Origin: Candidatus Aminicenantota bacterium
Lineage (GTDB): Bacteria; Acidobacteriota; Aminicenantia; JAMOAD01
DNA length: 40,388 nt
Assembly: GCA_027031485.1 (NCBI GenBank)
Contig: JALVQI010000081.1
Coordinates: 1 to 40,388, forward strand
Direction: 5' to 3'
Shown here piece after piece: positions 22,918 through 32,542 of this stretch; the first letter of the stretch is position 1, and every line of letters begins with the position of its first letter. Position numbers and translations under genes: made by a program. Under the pieces are notes generated by a model, which was not told the DNA's origin, did not search any database, and was given only the letters and a program-made list of their open reading frames with translations.

Positions 22918-23418
22918 ATGATACTAAAGGGAAAAGTATGGAAATTCGGAGATGATATCTCAACAGATCATATAGCCCCCGGAAGATATTTTCATTTGAG
23001 GACCAATCTTCCGGAATTAGCAAAACATGTTCTTGAAGATGCGAGAGAGGATTTCGCATCAAAAGTTGAGAAGGGAGATATAATAGTCGCAGGTAGGAAC
23101 TTCGGACTGGGTTCCTCAAGAGAACATGCTCCAAGAATCATAAAGTTAGCAGGAGTATCCGCGATTATTGCAAAATCTTTTGCAAGAATTTTTTATAGAA
23201 ATGCCGTGAACATTGGTTTGCCATTAATAGAAATAAAAGAAGCTGATGAAATTGATGAAGGGGACATCCTTGAAATTGATCTTGCAAATGGAATTGTAAA
23301 AAACACAACCAAAGGAAAAGAGTATAGCTTTGTCCCTATGCCAAAATTCATGTTGGATGTTATCAATGAGGGAGGAATAGAGAACTATATAAGTAAATAT
23401 GGTGATTATAAAATTTAG
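22918..23418 (+). CDS. Aconitase, small (swivel) subunit (LeuD/homoaconitase type)
   Basis: 166 aa swivelling subunit that completes the active site of the large subunit. Motifs: [14 protein letters not shown] (12-25), [14 protein letters not shown] (59-72, with Ser66/Arg68 contacting substrate) and [18 protein letters not shown]. The specificity loop reads YFHLRTN (24-30): an Arg in this loop is typical of homoaconitase (YLRT type), while isopropylmalate isomerases carry hydrophobic residues there. That fits a tricarboxylate substrate such as aconitate. SD AAGGAGG. Followed after 11 nt by icd. Confidence 0.9.
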   Translation: MILKGKVWKFGDDISTDHIAPGRYFHLRTNLPELAKHVLEDAREDFASKVEKGDIIVAGRNFGLGSSREHAPRIIKLAGVSAIIAKSFARIFYRNAVNIGLPLIEIKEADEIDEGDILEIDLANGIVKNTTKGKEYSFVPMPKFMLDVINEGGIENYISKYGDYKI

Positions 23419-23429
23419 GAGGAAAACTT

Positions 23430-24629
23430 ATGGGTGAAAAGATAAGAGTTGAAAATAATAAATTGATTGTACCCGATAATCCAATTATCCCTTTTATCGA
23501 AGGGGATGGAATCGGGCCGGATATAACAAGAGCAATGAAAATTGTTCTTGATGGTGCTGTTGAAAAGGCTTACAATCGTAAGAGGAAGATTGAATGGAAA
23601 GAGATTTATGCGGGAGAAAAGGCTAATAAACTTAAAGGAGAGTACCTCCCTCAGGAAACACTTGATGCAATAGAAGAACATGTGGTTGCAATCAAGGGTC
23701 CTCTGACAACACCTGTCGGAGGAGGTTTTAGAAGCCTTAATGTTACATTAAGACAAAGACTTGATTTATATGCCTGCGTAAGACCAGTAAAATGGATCAA
23801 AGGAGTTCCTGCTCCTGTCAAAAAACCGGAAAACCTTAATGTTGTAATATTCAGGGAGAATACAGAGGATGTTTATGCCGGTATTGAATGGAAGAAAGAT
23901 TCCCCAGAATCAAAAAAAATTATTAAATTTCTTAAGGATGAATTTAAGGTAAATATCAGAGAAGATTCAGGTATCGGTATAAAACCTATAAGCGAATTTG
24001 CAACAAAAAGATTGGTAAAAAAGGCCATTCAATATGCAATTGATAATAACAGAAAAAAGGTTACGATCGTCCACAAAGGTAATATTATGAAATATACGGA
24101 AGGAGCATTTAAGGAATGGGGCTATGAAGTGGCAAAAGATGAATTTGGAGATAAGGTTATTTTTGAGTCAGAAATGAGCGGTGAAGCTCCGGAGGATAAA
24201 ATTATTATTAATGACAGAATTGCCGATAATATGCTTCAACAAATTCTCACAAGATCTGCAGAATACGATATCCTGGCTCTTCCAAATTTAAACGGAGACT
24301 ATATCTCTGATGCTGCTGCTGCACAGGTCGGTGGATTGGGAATGGCACCGGGAGCTAATATTGCTGATTTTACAGCGCTATTCGAAGCTACCCATGGAAC
24401 CGCTCCAAAATATGCAGGTCTTGATAAGGTAAATCCCGGTTCATTAATATTATCAGGTGTCATGATGCTTGAATATATGGACTGGAAGGAAGCGGCTAAT
24501 TTAATAGTAAATGCAATGGAAAAAACTATTCAACAGAAAAAGGTCACATATGACCTTGCAAGGCAAATGGAGAATGTAACACCTATAAAAACATCAGAAT
24601 TTGCCCATGAAATAGTAAAAAATATGTAA
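23430..24629 (+). CDS. icd: Isocitrate dehydrogenase, NADP-dependent
   Basis: Oxidative decarboxylation of isocitrate to 2-oxoglutarate. 399 aa. Isocitrate contacts are all present: Ser102, Asn104, Arg108, Arg118, Arg142, Tyr149 and Lys216; metal ligands are Asp290 and Asp294. Coenzyme residues Lys327-Tyr328 (APKYAG), Tyr374 and Arg378 match the NADP-specific set of the E. coli enzyme (Lys344, Tyr345, Tyr391, Arg395), all shifted by 17. [13 protein letters not shown] also holds the Ser targeted by IDH kinase in enterics. SD AGGAGG, 11 nt after the aconitase small subunit. Closes the route to 2-oxoglutarate and glutamate. Confidence 0.97.
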   Translation: MGEKIRVENNKLIVPDNPIIPFIEGDGIGPDITRAMKIVLDGAVEKAYNRKRKIEWKEIYAGEKANKLKGEYLPQETLDAIEEHVVAIKGPLTTPVGGGFRSLNVTLRQRLDLYACVRPVKWIKGVPAPVKKPENLNVVIFRENTEDVYAGIEWKKDSPESKKIIKFLKDEFKVNIREDSGIGIKPISEFATKRLVKKAIQYAIDNNRKKVTIVHKGNIMKYTEGAFKEWGYEVAKDEFGDKVIFESEMSGEAPEDKIIINDRIADNMLQQILTRSAEYDILALPNLNGDYISDAAAAQVGGLGMAPGANIADFTALFEATHGTAPKYAGLDKVNPGSLILSGVMMLEYMDWKEAANLIVNAMEKTIQQKKVTYDLARQMENVTPIKTSEFAHEIVKNM

Positions 24630-24645
24630 TAAAAAGGAGGTGGTT

Positions 24646-25386
24646 ATGCCTGACAATACCTGTCCAAACTGCGGTAATACCGTTAATCCACACTGGAAAT
24701 TCTGTCCTTACTGTGGATACCCTTTAATTGAAAATAAAGCTGAATATTATATTAGAAAATCAAGGGACCTTAAAGCTAAGGGAAAACTAAAAGATTCTAT
24801 CGCCTATTGTGAAAAAGCTCTCCAGTATCAAAAAGATGAATATATTCATAAAAGTATCGGAGACACATACTATCTTATTGGTGCTCTTAATAAAGCTATT
24901 TATCACTTCAGAAAAGCCCTCGAAATAAACAGTGAATATCCGGATGCTCACTATTCTCTTGCTCTTGCATATTACAGATCGGGAATGCTTGAAGAATCTA
25001 TAGAGTGTTTTGAAAAAACAATTGAGCTTAATAATGAATTTGCAATGGCTTATTATTGGTTAGGGATTGTTTACTATCATGCGGGTAAGTATGAAAAATC
25101 AATTGAATTTTTTAAAACATTACTGGATAAGAATCCGGAATCTGCCATAGCAAATTATCACATCGGAATCTCTCTGAATGCAATTGGAAGATACAAAGAG
25201 GCTATCGATTATTTTAAAAGGATGGAGAGAATAGATCCTAATCATGCGACACTTTTTTATCACCTTGCTTACTCCTATTACATGAACCACCAGATAAAGG
25301 AAGCAAAATCAACTTTAAAGAAAGCTCTTCATCTAAACCCTGAAGATAAAAGAGTACAGGAGTTAATGGGATTATTGTCAGAATAA
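24646..25386 (+). CDS. Zinc-ribbon and TPR repeat protein
   Basis: About 246 aa. An N-terminal zinc ribbon (Cys6, Cys9, Cys20, Cys23; CPNCG...CPYCG) is followed by about six TPR repeats covering 32-246, for example SIGDTYYLIGALNKAIYHFRKAL and LGIVYYHAGKYEKSIEFF. It lacks signal peptide and membrane segments, so it is probably a cytoplasmic adaptor. ATG 24646 is chosen over GTG 24640 since GGAGG (24636-24640) is well spaced for it and overlaps the GTG. Last gene of the TCA operon, 16 nt after icd and just before a terminator. Partner unknown; an adaptor or assembly role for the enzymes upstream is a guess. Confidence 0.85.
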   Translation: MPDNTCPNCGNTVNPHWKFCPYCGYPLIENKAEYYIRKSRDLKAKGKLKDSIAYCEKALQYQKDEYIHKSIGDTYYLIGALNKAIYHFRKALEINSEYPDAHYSLALAYYRSGMLEESIECFEKTIELNNEFAMAYYWLGIVYYHAGKYEKSIEFFKTLLDKNPESAIANYHIGISLNAIGRYKEAIDYFKRMERIDPNHATLFYHLAYSYYMNHQIKEAKSTLKKALHLNPEDKRVQELMGLLSE

Positions 25387-25394
25387 ATAAAAAA

Positions 25395-25428
25395 AAAGGG
25401 CGATTTTTAAAATCGCCCTTTTTTTTAT
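25395..25428. terminator. Bidirectional intrinsic terminator
   Basis: AAAGGGCGATTTT (25395-25407) pairs with AAAATCGCCCTTT (25409-25421), with a T-run after it on the + strand and an A-run before it that becomes a U-run in minus-strand transcripts. It serves both the TCA operon (+) and the ribosomal cluster ending at rplQ (-). Confidence 0.92.
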
Positions 25429-25437
25429 AATTATTTT

Positions 25438-25827
25438 CTATTTCTTCTTCTTTTTTTCCTTTTTCTTAAATTCATAATCAACGAATTCAAGAATTGCCAT
25501 TTCAGCCCCGTCACCTTTCCTTGGCCCTAATTTTATAATTCTCGTATATCCTCCGTTTCTTTCTGAAAACCTCGGAGCGAGTTCATCAAATAGTTTTTTT
25601 GTTTGATCTTTTTTGTTTAAGAACTTTAAAGCTAATCTTCTATGATGTAATGTTCCCTTCTTTCCAAGGGTTATCATTTTTTCAGCAAGAGATCTTGCTT
25701 CTTTGGCTTTAGCCACGGTTGTAATAATTCTTTCCCTTTCAATTAGAGAAAGAACCAAATTTCTTAACAAAGCTTTTCTATGACCTTGGTTTCTTCTCAA
25801 TTTCCTGTGGGCTACAAGATGTCTCAT
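25438..25827 (-). CDS. rplQ: Ribosomal protein L17
   Basis: Large-subunit protein near the exit tunnel. 129 aa; start [20 protein letters not shown] and the [16 protein letters not shown] segment are diagnostic. The tail ends in a Lys-rich run ([11 protein letters not shown]). Last gene of the cluster; ATG overlaps the rpoA stop by 4 nt, and the transcript ends at the terminator 10-40 nt downstream. Confidence 0.98.
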   Translation of the reverse strand: MRHLVAHRKLRRNQGHRKALLRNLVLSLIERERIITTVAKAKEARSLAEKMITLGKKGTLHHRRLALKFLNKKDQTKKLFDELAPRFSERNGGYTRIIKLGPRKGDGAEMAILEFVDYEFKKKEKKKKK

Positions 25828-26837
25828 TGCTCAACTCCTTCTTTTTGATTTATTTTATTTTCTATTGCTTTAAGAAGATCATCCTTTATCTTAATTCCAG
25901 CATTAAAACCTAATTCCTTCATTTTTTCAATAATTTCTTCCACTGATTTTTTACCCAACTTTTCAGTTGCCATAAGCTCATTTTCTTCCATTTGAATTAA
26001 CTGATAAAGATAATTTACATTTGCTCTTTTTAAAGAATTTGTAGCTCTTGCAGAGAGTGATAAATCTGTTATCTTAGTACTTAAAAGATCTATTTTGTCC
26101 CAGAGCCATTCATCATCCGAAGATTTTTCAAACAATGTCAGCTCTTTATCAGAACTCATAAATATGGAAAAATGTTCTCTCAATATTTTAGCAGCTTTAT
26201 CAACCGCATCCACCGGATCAATACTCCCATTTGTCCACACTTCCAATATCAACTTCTCGTAATCAGTTCTAAATCCAACCCTTGCATTTTCCACTGAAAA
26301 TTTCACATTTTTGATCGGGGAATGGACGGAGTCTATCGGAATAAAACCATCACCTTTATAATTATATTCGGAAGGGACATATCCAAAATTTTTATCAACA
26401 TTCATTTCTATAACAAGTTTACCACCTTTATCCACTGTGGCAATATGTATATCTTTATCAATAATTTCAACCCCTTCGGGAACTTTAATATCTCCTGATT
26501 TTACTTCTCCCTCACCTACTTTTTTAAGAGTTAATTTTACGGGACCTTCTGTCTCCATTTTTATAGGGATTGATTTTAAATTAAGAATAATATTCAGAAC
26601 ATCTTCCCAAACTCCGGGTAATGTGGAAAATTCATGAACTACACCTTCAATTTTAACTGAAGTTATGGCAGCACCCTCTATAGAAGAAAGTAAAACCCTT
26701 CTTAAAGCATTCCCAACCGTAGTGGCAAATCCTCTCTCAAAGGGTTGTGCAACAAATTTACCATAATAATTTGTAAGAGTAGATTTGTCTACCTCTACAT
26801 CTCTCGGTCTTTGAAAACCTTTAATTATATCTTTCAT
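25824..26837 (-). CDS. rpoA: RNA polymerase alpha subunit
   Basis: 337 aa. The N-terminal domain (about 1-235) that dimerises and nucleates RNA polymerase assembly contains [21 protein letters not shown] (32-52 region). A linker (about 236-252) leads to the C-terminal domain (about 253-320) with [15 protein letters not shown], in which Arg264 matches E. coli Arg265 that contacts UP elements, and LGKKSVEEI. This suggests alpha-CTD promoter contacts are kept, in line with the AT-rich upstream regions in the window. ATG with AGGAGGAAT before it, 15 nt after rpsD. Confidence 0.98.
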   Translation of the reverse strand: MKDIIKGFQRPRDVEVDKSTLTNYYGKFVAQPFERGFATTVGNALRRVLLSSIEGAAITSVKIEGVVHEFSTLPGVWEDVLNIILNLKSIPIKMETEGPVKLTLKKVGEGEVKSGDIKVPEGVEIIDKDIHIATVDKGGKLVIEMNVDKNFGYVPSEYNYKGDGFIPIDSVHSPIKNVKFSVENARVGFRTDYEKLILEVWTNGSIDPVDAVDKAAKILREHFSIFMSSDKELTLFEKSSDDEWLWDKIDLLSTKITDLSLSARATNSLKRANVNYLYQLIQMEENELMATEKLGKKSVEEIIEKMKELGFNAGIKIKDDLLKAIENKINQKEGVEQ

Positions 26838-26852
26838 TTAAAAATTCCTCCT

Positions 26853-27494
26853 TTACTTGGAGTAAAGTTCAACAATTAAATGTTCTTCAACAGGAATGCT
26901 TATATCTTTAATTGTAGGTAAATCAACGATCTCAATTTTATAATCTTCATGGTTAACCTGAAACCAATTTGGCATTCCTCTATTGGCTGAATTGGCAAGA
27001 TTTTTTGCTCTCTCAATTAACTCTTCAACTTTCTTCTTTTTATTCTCTTTTAACTCAATAACATCTCCCTTTTTAACCATAATAGAGGGAATATTTACAT
27101 TTTTCCCATTTATTTTGAAAAAACCATGCCTGACAAGCTGTCTTGCCTGGCTTCTTGATTCTGCAAAACCAGCTTTGTAGATCACATTATCCAATCTTCT
27201 TTCAAGTAATTGAATCAAATTTTCACCGGTAACTCCGCTCATTTTATTAGCCTTTAAGAAAGTGAGATAAAATTGCTTTTCACTCATCCCATAGTGTCTT
27301 TTAACTTTCTGTTTTTCTCTGAGCTGCAAATTATAACCTATTAACTGCTGCTGTCTTCCTTTTGCTGATTTTCCCGGAGGGAACTTTCTCTTTTCAAGGG
27401 GACATTTATCTGTATAGCACTTTGCTCCTTTTAAATACAACTTTGTCAACTCTCTTCTACAGAGACGACATTTTGCATCAGTATATCTTGACAT
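26853..27494 (-). CDS. rpsD: Ribosomal protein S4 (zinc-binding form)
   Basis: Primary 16S binding protein, 213 aa. Cys9, Cys12, Cys26 and Cys31 near the N-terminus form the zinc knuckle of C+ S4 proteins. The S4 RNA-binding domain is visible as LERRLDNVIYKAGFAESRSQARQLV followed by HGFFKINGK. In many bacteria S4 represses the alpha operon; no leader was examined for that here. SD GGAGGA; 12 nt after rpsK. Confidence 0.98.
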   Translation of the reverse strand: MSRYTDAKCRLCRRELTKLYLKGAKCYTDKCPLEKRKFPPGKSAKGRQQQLIGYNLQLREKQKVKRHYGMSEKQFYLTFLKANKMSGVTGENLIQLLERRLDNVIYKAGFAESRSQARQLVRHGFFKINGKNVNIPSIMVKKGDVIELKENKKKKVEELIERAKNLANSANRGMPNWFQVNHEDYKIEIVDLPTIKDISIPVEEHLIVELYSK

Positions 27495-27505
27495 TTATTA
27501 TCCTC

Positions 27506-27898
27506 CTAAACTCTTCTTCTTTTTCTTGCTCTACAGCCATTATGGGGGATTGGGGTCACATCCCTTATTGATTTAACCCTGAGTCCCGCTGAGTGAATTG
27601 TTCTTAAAGCTGCTTCTCTGCCGGGTCCCGGTCCCTTTATATTAACATCAACTGATTCCATCTTATACTCTTTTGCTTTTTCAACCGCCTGTTGAGCTGC
27701 TATCTGAGCTGCAAAGGGAGTACCCTTTCTTGCACCTTTAAACCCAGCCACTCCTCCGGAAGCCCAGGCAAGGACATTTCCCTCAGGATCAGTAATAGTT
27801 ACTATTGTATTGTTAAATGTAGAATAAATATTAGCAATTCCAGACGGAACAACTCTTGTAACCTTTTTCTTTTTTCTACCTCTTCTTCTCGGTGGCAT
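27506..27898 (-). CDS. rpsK: Ribosomal protein S11
   Basis: 130 aa platform protein of the 30S subunit. Signatures: [39 protein letters not shown] and the basic C-terminus [14 protein letters not shown]. Short basic N-terminus ([11 protein letters not shown]) as usual. SD AGGAGG; 10 nt after rpsM. Confidence 0.98.
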   Translation of the reverse strand: MPPRRRGRKKKKVTRVVPSGIANIYSTFNNTIVTITDPEGNVLAWASGGVAGFKGARKGTPFAAQIAAQQAVEKAKEYKMESVDVNIKGPGPGREAALRTIHSAGLRVKSIRDVTPIPHNGCRARKRRRV

Positions 27899-27908
27899 TT
27901 ATTTCCTC

Positions 27909-28277
27909 CTATTTTTTCTTCTTTATTAATGAGCCCTTGGGCCCCTTTCTTGTTCGAGCATTTGTCTTTGTTCTCTGACCTCTTACAGGCAACCCCATTC
28001 TGTGTCTCATTCCTCTATAAGAATTAATTTCCATTAATCTTTTAATATTCATCTGAATTTCTTTTCGCAAATCACCTTCAACCTTCTCTTCTTTCTCTAT
28101 AATACTTCTTATCTTATTAATTTCTTCCGGGGTTAAATCTTTAACCTTTCTATTTCTATCAACTCCTGCCTTTTCCAGTATTTTAAGGGATTTAGACCTT
28201 CCAATACCAAAAATATAGGTTAAACTAACCTCAACTCTCTTGTTTTCAGGAATTTCAACTCCTGCTATTCTTGCCAA
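27909..28277 (-). CDS. rpsM: Ribosomal protein S13
   Basis: 122 aa head protein of the 30S subunit. Signatures: [23 protein letters not shown] and [22 protein letters not shown]. The start codon is TTG (27 8xx frame confirmed by the ARIAGVE N-terminus), with GGAGG 6 nt upstream; no ATG is available at a sensible place. A weak TTG start may tune its level against its neighbours. Confidence 0.97.
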   Translation of the reverse strand: MARIAGVEIPENKRVEVSLTYIFGIGRSKSLKILEKAGVDRNRKVKDLTPEEINKIRSIIEKEEKVEGDLRKEIQMNIKRLMEINSYRGMRHRMGLPVRGQRTKTNARTRKGPKGSLIKKKK

Positions 28278-28288
28278 CTGACACCTCC

Positions 28289-28402
28289 TTAACCTTGTCT
28301 TTGCTTATGTTTAGGATTCTCACAAATAACTCTTACAACACCATGTCTTTTAATAATCTTACATTTATCACACATTTTTTTTACAGATGCTCTTACCTTC
28401 AT
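28289..28402 (-). CDS. rpmJ: Ribosomal protein L36 (zinc-binding form)
   Basis: 37-residue protein found by reading the gap between infA and rpsM. It starts [17 protein letters not shown] and ends HKQRQG. Cys11, Cys14, Cys27 and His32 give the zinc site of the C+ form. SD AGGAGGT before ATG. Its place between infA and rpsM is the standard one. Confidence 0.97.
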   Translation of the reverse strand: MKVRASVKKMCDKCKIIKRHGVVRVICENPKHKQRQG

Positions 28403-28412
28403 CTGGAACCTC

Positions 28413-28634
28413 CTAAAATCTATATACTATTCTACCCCTTGTCAAATCATAAGGGGAAACTTCAACCAATACCTTATCACCCGGCAGGATTTTAATCCTG
28501 TGTTTTCTCATCTTCCCGGAGATATGAGCCATCATAAGATGGTCCGGATTTCCTTCCATCTCAATTTTAAATTTACCGTCAGGCAATGTTTCAAGAACAA
28601 TGCCTTTAATTTCAATATGGTCTTCTTTACTCAT
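28413..28634 (-). CDS. infA: Translation initiation factor IF-1
   Basis: 73-aa OB-fold factor that binds the A site during initiation. Signatures: [38 protein letters not shown] and the ending [13 protein letters not shown] overlaps the map stop by one base (TAATG), which implies translational coupling. Confidence 0.98.
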   Translation of the reverse strand: MSKEDHIEIKGIVLETLPDGKFKIEMEGNPDHLMMAHISGKMRKHRIKILPGDKVLVEVSPYDLTRGRIVYRF

Positions 28635-29380
28635 TACACCACCGTTAAAATTTCAGGGCCTTCAGCATTTATAAAAATGGTATGTTCATAATGGGCCGCC
28701 CTGGACCCATCTTTACAAACTGCAGTCCAACCATCATTTAAAATTTCAGCTTCCCAATTACCTTCACATACCATTGGTTCTATAGCTATTGCCATGCCTT
28801 TTTTAATAACAGGGCCTCTTCCTGGCTCTCCATAATTGGGGATCTGAGGATCCTCATGAAGTTTTCTGCCAATCCCATGTCCGACAAATTGTCTGACCAC
28901 CGAAAATCCCTGAGATTCCACATAGCTCTGAATACTATGAGAAATATCAGAGATTCTATTTCCCGGAAATGCCTTCTCTATCCCTTTCATTAAAGCTTCT
29001 TTTGTTGTTTCCATTAGCTTAAAGCCTTTTTTGTCAACCGTACCCACGGCATAGGTTTTTGCTCCGTCTCCATAAAATCCATTCTTAATAGTCCCAACAT
29101 CTATTGAAACAATATCTCCATCCTTTAATTTTCTCTCTGAAGGAATACCATGAACAATTTCTTCGTTAATAGAAACACACAGAGTAGCAGGGAACCCTTG
29201 ATATCCTTTAAAACCGGGTATTGCTCTCTCTTTTCTAATCAAATCTTCCGCAAATTTATCAAGCTCTATGGTCTTCACCCCTGGCTTTATTAAACTCTCA
29301 ATCTCCTGTAAAACAAGTGCAACTATTCTATTACTTTCTTTCATCTTTTCCTTTTCTTCCTCTGTTTTTAAAACTATCAT
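28634..29380 (-). CDS. map: Methionine aminopeptidase, type I
   Basis: Removes the initiator Met from nascent proteins. 248 aa. The five metal ligands Asp94, Asp105, His168, Glu201 and Glu232 are present, with His77 and His175 in the active site ([17 protein letters not shown]). No N-terminal zinc-finger extension. Overlaps adk by 4 nt and infA by 1 nt. Confidence 0.98.
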   Translation of the reverse strand: MIVLKTEEEKEKMKESNRIVALVLQEIESLIKPGVKTIELDKFAEDLIRKERAIPGFKGYQGFPATLCVSINEEIVHGIPSERKLKDGDIVSIDVGTIKNGFYGDGAKTYAVGTVDKKGFKLMETTKEALMKGIEKAFPGNRISDISHSIQSYVESQGFSVVRQFVGHGIGRKLHEDPQIPNYGEPGRGPVIKKGMAIAIEPMVCEGNWEAEILNDGWTAVCKDGSRAAHYEHTIFINAEGPEILTVV

Positions 29381-30021
29381 AAATACTGCCCTATTATATC
29401 ACAAACAGAGTTAAAAATCTGCTCTATTTCACCTTCAGCATTAACTTTTCCTAAAATTCCCCTATTCTCATAGAACTTCACCAAAGGTTCTGTTTGTTCT
29501 TTGTAAACAGAAAGCCTTCTCTTGATCACCTCAGGCCTATCATCATCTCTCTGAATTAACTCACCACCACATTTGTCACAAACACCCTCTTTTTTCGGAG
29601 GGGAAACAACTAAATTGTAAATAGCTCCGCAATTTTTACAAACCCTTCTTGAAGAAAGTCTCCTTATAATCTCCTCATCTTTTACTTCAAAAAGTATTGC
29701 CAATTCCTTCCCTTCTATTCCCAATTTTTCAAACTCCTCAGCCTGTTTAATATTTCTCGGAAATCCATCAAGGATAAAACCTTTTTTACAATCCTCTCTT
29801 GAAACTCTTTCCTTTATTATTCCTAATATAATCTCATCATCAACAAGTTCTCCCTTATCCATTTTCTCTTTTGCCTTCATACCAAGGGGTGTCCTATTTT
29901 TTACTGCTTCTCTCAAAATGTCGCCGGTTGAAATCTTAGGAAAGCCATACTTTTTCGATATTAAATTTCCCTGAGTTCCTTTACCGGCACCCGGAGCTCC
30001 GAGTAAGATTATTTTCAACAT
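29377..30021 (-). CDS. adk: Adenylate kinase (zinc lid form)
   Basis: Interconverts ATP + AMP and 2 ADP. 214 aa long-lid type. P-loop GAPGAGKGT (8-16), DGFPRN (85-90). The lid carries Cys128, Cys131, Cys148 and Cys151, forming the structural zinc site seen in Gram-positive and other bacteria but absent from E. coli. It follows secY by one base and overlaps map by 4 nt. Confidence 0.98.
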   Translation of the reverse strand: MLKIILLGAPGAGKGTQGNLISKKYGFPKISTGDILREAVKNRTPLGMKAKEKMDKGELVDDEIILGIIKERVSREDCKKGFILDGFPRNIKQAEEFEKLGIEGKELAILFEVKDEEIIRRLSSRRVCKNCGAIYNLVVSPPKKEGVCDKCGGELIQRDDDRPEVIKRRLSVYKEQTEPLVKFYENRGILGKVNAEGEIEQIFNSVCDIIGQYL

Positions 30022-30022
30022 A

Positions 30023-31402
30023 TTATTTTCTACCCCTTATTTTCATTCTACTGGAAAAACTTTCATAATTTCTCATAACAAGCTGAGACTCTATCTGATT
30101 AAGTGTGTCCATTGCAACACCAATAACAATCAACAATGATGTTCCTCCAAAATAAAAGTTTATCCCCATACCATTTGTAAACCACTTAGGTAAATTGGCA
30201 TCCAAAAAACTACCTATAAATGGAATGGCATCTACTTTAAAACCAGCCATCAAAAATTCAGGTAAAATTGCGACAGCGGCAAGATATATCGCACCAATAA
30301 ATGTCAATCTTGAAAGAACTTTATCTATGTATTCAGCTGTGTTTTTACCTGGTCTTATTCCGGGTATGTATCCCGAATATTTTTTAAGATTATCAGCGAC
30401 ATCCTGTGGGTTATATATAATTGAAATATAAAAATAGGTAAAAAAGATAATTGCACTTATATACAACAAATTATATAAAGGCATTCCCCAACGTAATTGT
30501 CTTGCAATGGATTGAGCAATCGGATGTTTAATAAATCCGGCTACGGTCGCCGGGAATGTTATAACCGATGAAGCGAATATGATAGGGATAACACCGCCGG
30601 TATTGACCTTTAAAGGTAAATGGGTTGATTGACCACCGTATATTTTTCTTCCCTGAACTCTCTTACCATAGGAAACAGGTATTCTTCTCTGCCCTCTTTC
30701 AACAAAAACAATAAAAGCTGTGACTACCAGCATAAATGCCAATAAAAAGATAATAGTCAAGGGAGACATTTCACCGCTTCTGAATTTCATAATAATGCTT
30801 TTAATTCCCGATGGAAGCCCGATAACTATTCCTGCAAATATTATGAGAGAAATTCCATTTCCTATTCCTCTCTCTGTAATCTGTTCACCTATCCACATAA
30901 CAAAAATAGTCCCAGCTGTTAAAGTCAAAACTGTTAATAATCTGAATCCCCAACCCGGATGCATAACAACAGGCATTCCTGTGGGAGAAGTGGTTCTTTC
31001 CAATCCCACGGCAATTCCAAACCCCTGAATAAGGCATATTAAAACCGTCCCATACCTTGTCATCTGAGTTATCTTTTTCTGTCCCAATTCACCCTCTTTC
31101 TTTAATTTTTCAAGATATGGCCAAACAACAACAAGAAGTTCAAGAATAATAGCAGCAGATATATAGGGCATAATACCGAGAGCAAAAATAGTCATTTTGC
31201 TGAACGCTCTTCCTGCAAAAAGATCCATAAAACCCAAAAATCCCCCTCTCGCCTGATTAAAAAACTCAGCCAGAGCAGAACTGTTGATTCCCGGGTTTGG
31301 AATCTGAGCACCCATTCTATATACAGCCAACATAAGAAGAGTAAATATAATCCTCTTCCTTAAATCAGGAATTGAAAACATATTTCTAATTGACTTTAAC
31401 AA
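30023..31402 (-). CDS. secY: Protein translocase channel subunit SecY
   Basis: Core of the Sec translocon in the inner membrane, 459 aa with ten membrane helices. Signatures: IPDLRKRIIFTLLMLAVYRMG near the N-terminus, the GIGNGISLIIFAGI segment and the cytoplasmic loop RRIPVSYGKR. The start is TTG with GGGAGG 6 nt upstream; the next in-frame ATG is residue 8 and would cut the conserved N-terminal ML..IRN, so TTG is preferred. 12 nt after rplO. Confidence 0.97.
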   Translation of the reverse strand: MLKSIRNMFSIPDLRKRIIFTLLMLAVYRMGAQIPNPGINSSALAEFFNQARGGFLGFMDLFAGRAFSKMTIFALGIMPYISAAIILELLVVVWPYLEKLKKEGELGQKKITQMTRYGTVLICLIQGFGIAVGLERTTSPTGMPVVMHPGWGFRLLTVLTLTAGTIFVMWIGEQITERGIGNGISLIIFAGIVIGLPSGIKSIIMKFRSGEMSPLTIIFLLAFMLVVTAFIVFVERGQRRIPVSYGKRVQGRKIYGGQSTHLPLKVNTGGVIPIIFASSVITFPATVAGFIKHPIAQSIARQLRWGMPLYNLLYISAIIFFTYFYISIIYNPQDVADNLKKYSGYIPGIRPGKNTAEYIDKVLSRLTFIGAIYLAAVAILPEFLMAGFKVDAIPFIGSFLDANLPKWFTNGMGINFYFGGTSLLIVIGVAMDTLNQIESQLVMRNYESFSSRMKIRGRK

Positions 31403-31414
31403 CGTGGGCCTCCC

Positions 31415-31864
31415 TTATTTAAATTCTATAATAATTGCTTTTCCTCCAGCAGCTTCAATCTTTTTTCTTGCACTCTCTGAAAACTTATGAGCATAAACGG
31501 TATAAGCTTTGTTAACTTCTCCGACACCTAAAACCTTAACCGGTTTTTTATCACTTTTTATCAATCTTGAAATTTTCATAAGATCAAGAGTTATCTCATT
31601 TTTACCAGCTCTTGAAAGGTCTTTAAGATTGACTATCTGATACTCTTTCTTAAAAAGCGCATTTGTAAAACCTCTCTTCGGTAATCTTCTAATGAGAGGC
31701 ATCTGTCCGCCTTCAAACCCAAATCTTCTTGAATAACCGGATCTTGACTTTTGCCCATTGTGTCCTCTTCCAGCAGTTTTCCCCCACCCGGATCCAGGAC
31801 CTCTCCCGACTCTTTTTCTCTTTTTTATTGCTTTTTTAATAGGTTTAATATCTGTTAATATCAT
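31415..31864 (-). CDS. rplO: Ribosomal protein L15
   Basis: 149 aa from the chosen start. Signatures: KRVGRGPGSGWGKTAGRGHNGQ and FEGGQMPLIRRLPKRGF. The start MILTDIKP at 31864 fits the family and a GGAGG SD; the longer frame to 31885 would overlap rpmD. Only 1 nt separates it from rpmD. Confidence 0.97.
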   Translation of the reverse strand: MILTDIKPIKKAIKKRKRVGRGPGSGWGKTAGRGHNGQKSRSGYSRRFGFEGGQMPLIRRLPKRGFTNALFKKEYQIVNLKDLSRAGKNEITLDLMKISRLIKSDKKPVKVLGVGEVNKAYTVYAHKFSESARKKIEAAGGKAIIIEFK

Positions 31865-31865
31865 T

Positions 31866-32066
31866 TTATTCCTCCACTTCCTCAACTTTAACCAAATGAG
31901 GAATTTTTTTAACCATTCCCCATATTTCAGGTCTATCCTCCCTTACAACACTATGTCGGATTCTTCTCAAACCAAGACCTTTAACAGTTTCTCTCTCTTT
32001 CTTATTATAACCGATCACACTTTTAACAAGTGTAATTTTTATTTTCTTTTTCTTTTTCTTCCTCAT
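31866..32066 (-). CDS. rpmD: Ribosomal protein L30
   Basis: 66 aa. Signatures: [32 protein letters not shown] (core shown in part), and the basic KKKKKK start. ATG overlaps the rpsE stop by 4 nt (ATGA). Many bacteria have lost this protein; its retention in the standard place is ordinary. Confidence 0.95.
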   Translation of the reverse strand: MRKKKKKKIKITLVKSVIGYNKKERETVKGLGLRRIRHSVVREDRPEIWGMVKKIPHLVKVEEVEE

Positions 32067-32533
32067 TTTTTACTGCCTCCACCTCTTCTTGTTTTAAGAC
32101 TTTTTAATCCCTCTATTGTAGCCCAGGCACTGGTAATAGCATTTTTACTTCCTATAATCTTAGTGAGGATATTTTTTACTCCCGCCAGTTCAAGAATAAT
32201 TCTAACAGAACTTCCCGCAATAACTCCGGTACCCTGTGAGGCCGGCCTTAAAACAACATGTCCCGCTCCGAATCTACCTTCTATATAGTGAGGGATTGTT
32301 CCTCTAACAATAGGAACTTCGATAATATTCTTTTTAGCATCCTCTATTGCTTTTCTAATTGCCATGGGAACCTCTCTTGCTTTTCCCTTTCCTACACCGA
32401 CTTTACCATTTTTATTACCAACTGCAACCAAAGCGGAAAATCTTAAATTTTTTCCTCCTTTAACAACCTTAGTTACTCTTCTTATTAAGATAACCTGATC
32501 TACAAATTCTTCATTTTCTCTTTTGTTTTCCAT
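32063..32533 (-). CDS. rpsE: Ribosomal protein S5
   Basis: 156 aa 30S protein at the mRNA entry site. The double-stranded-RNA-binding N-terminal part has [20 protein letters not shown]-like sequence ([18 protein letters not shown]), then [15 protein letters not shown] and [28 protein letters not shown]; 9 nt after rplR. Confidence 0.97.
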   Translation of the reverse strand: MENKRENEEFVDQVILIRRVTKVVKGGKNLRFSALVAVGNKNGKVGVGKGKAREVPMAIRKAIEDAKKNIIEVPIVRGTIPHYIEGRFGAGHVVLRPASQGTGVIAGSSVRIILELAGVKNILTKIIGSKNAITSAWATIEGLKSLKTRRGGGSKK

Positions 32534-32542
32534 CTTTTCCTC

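Noticed and set aside
31865-31885. Seven-residue extension of L15
   Set aside because: It overlaps rpmD, while GGAGG is placed for the start at 31864.
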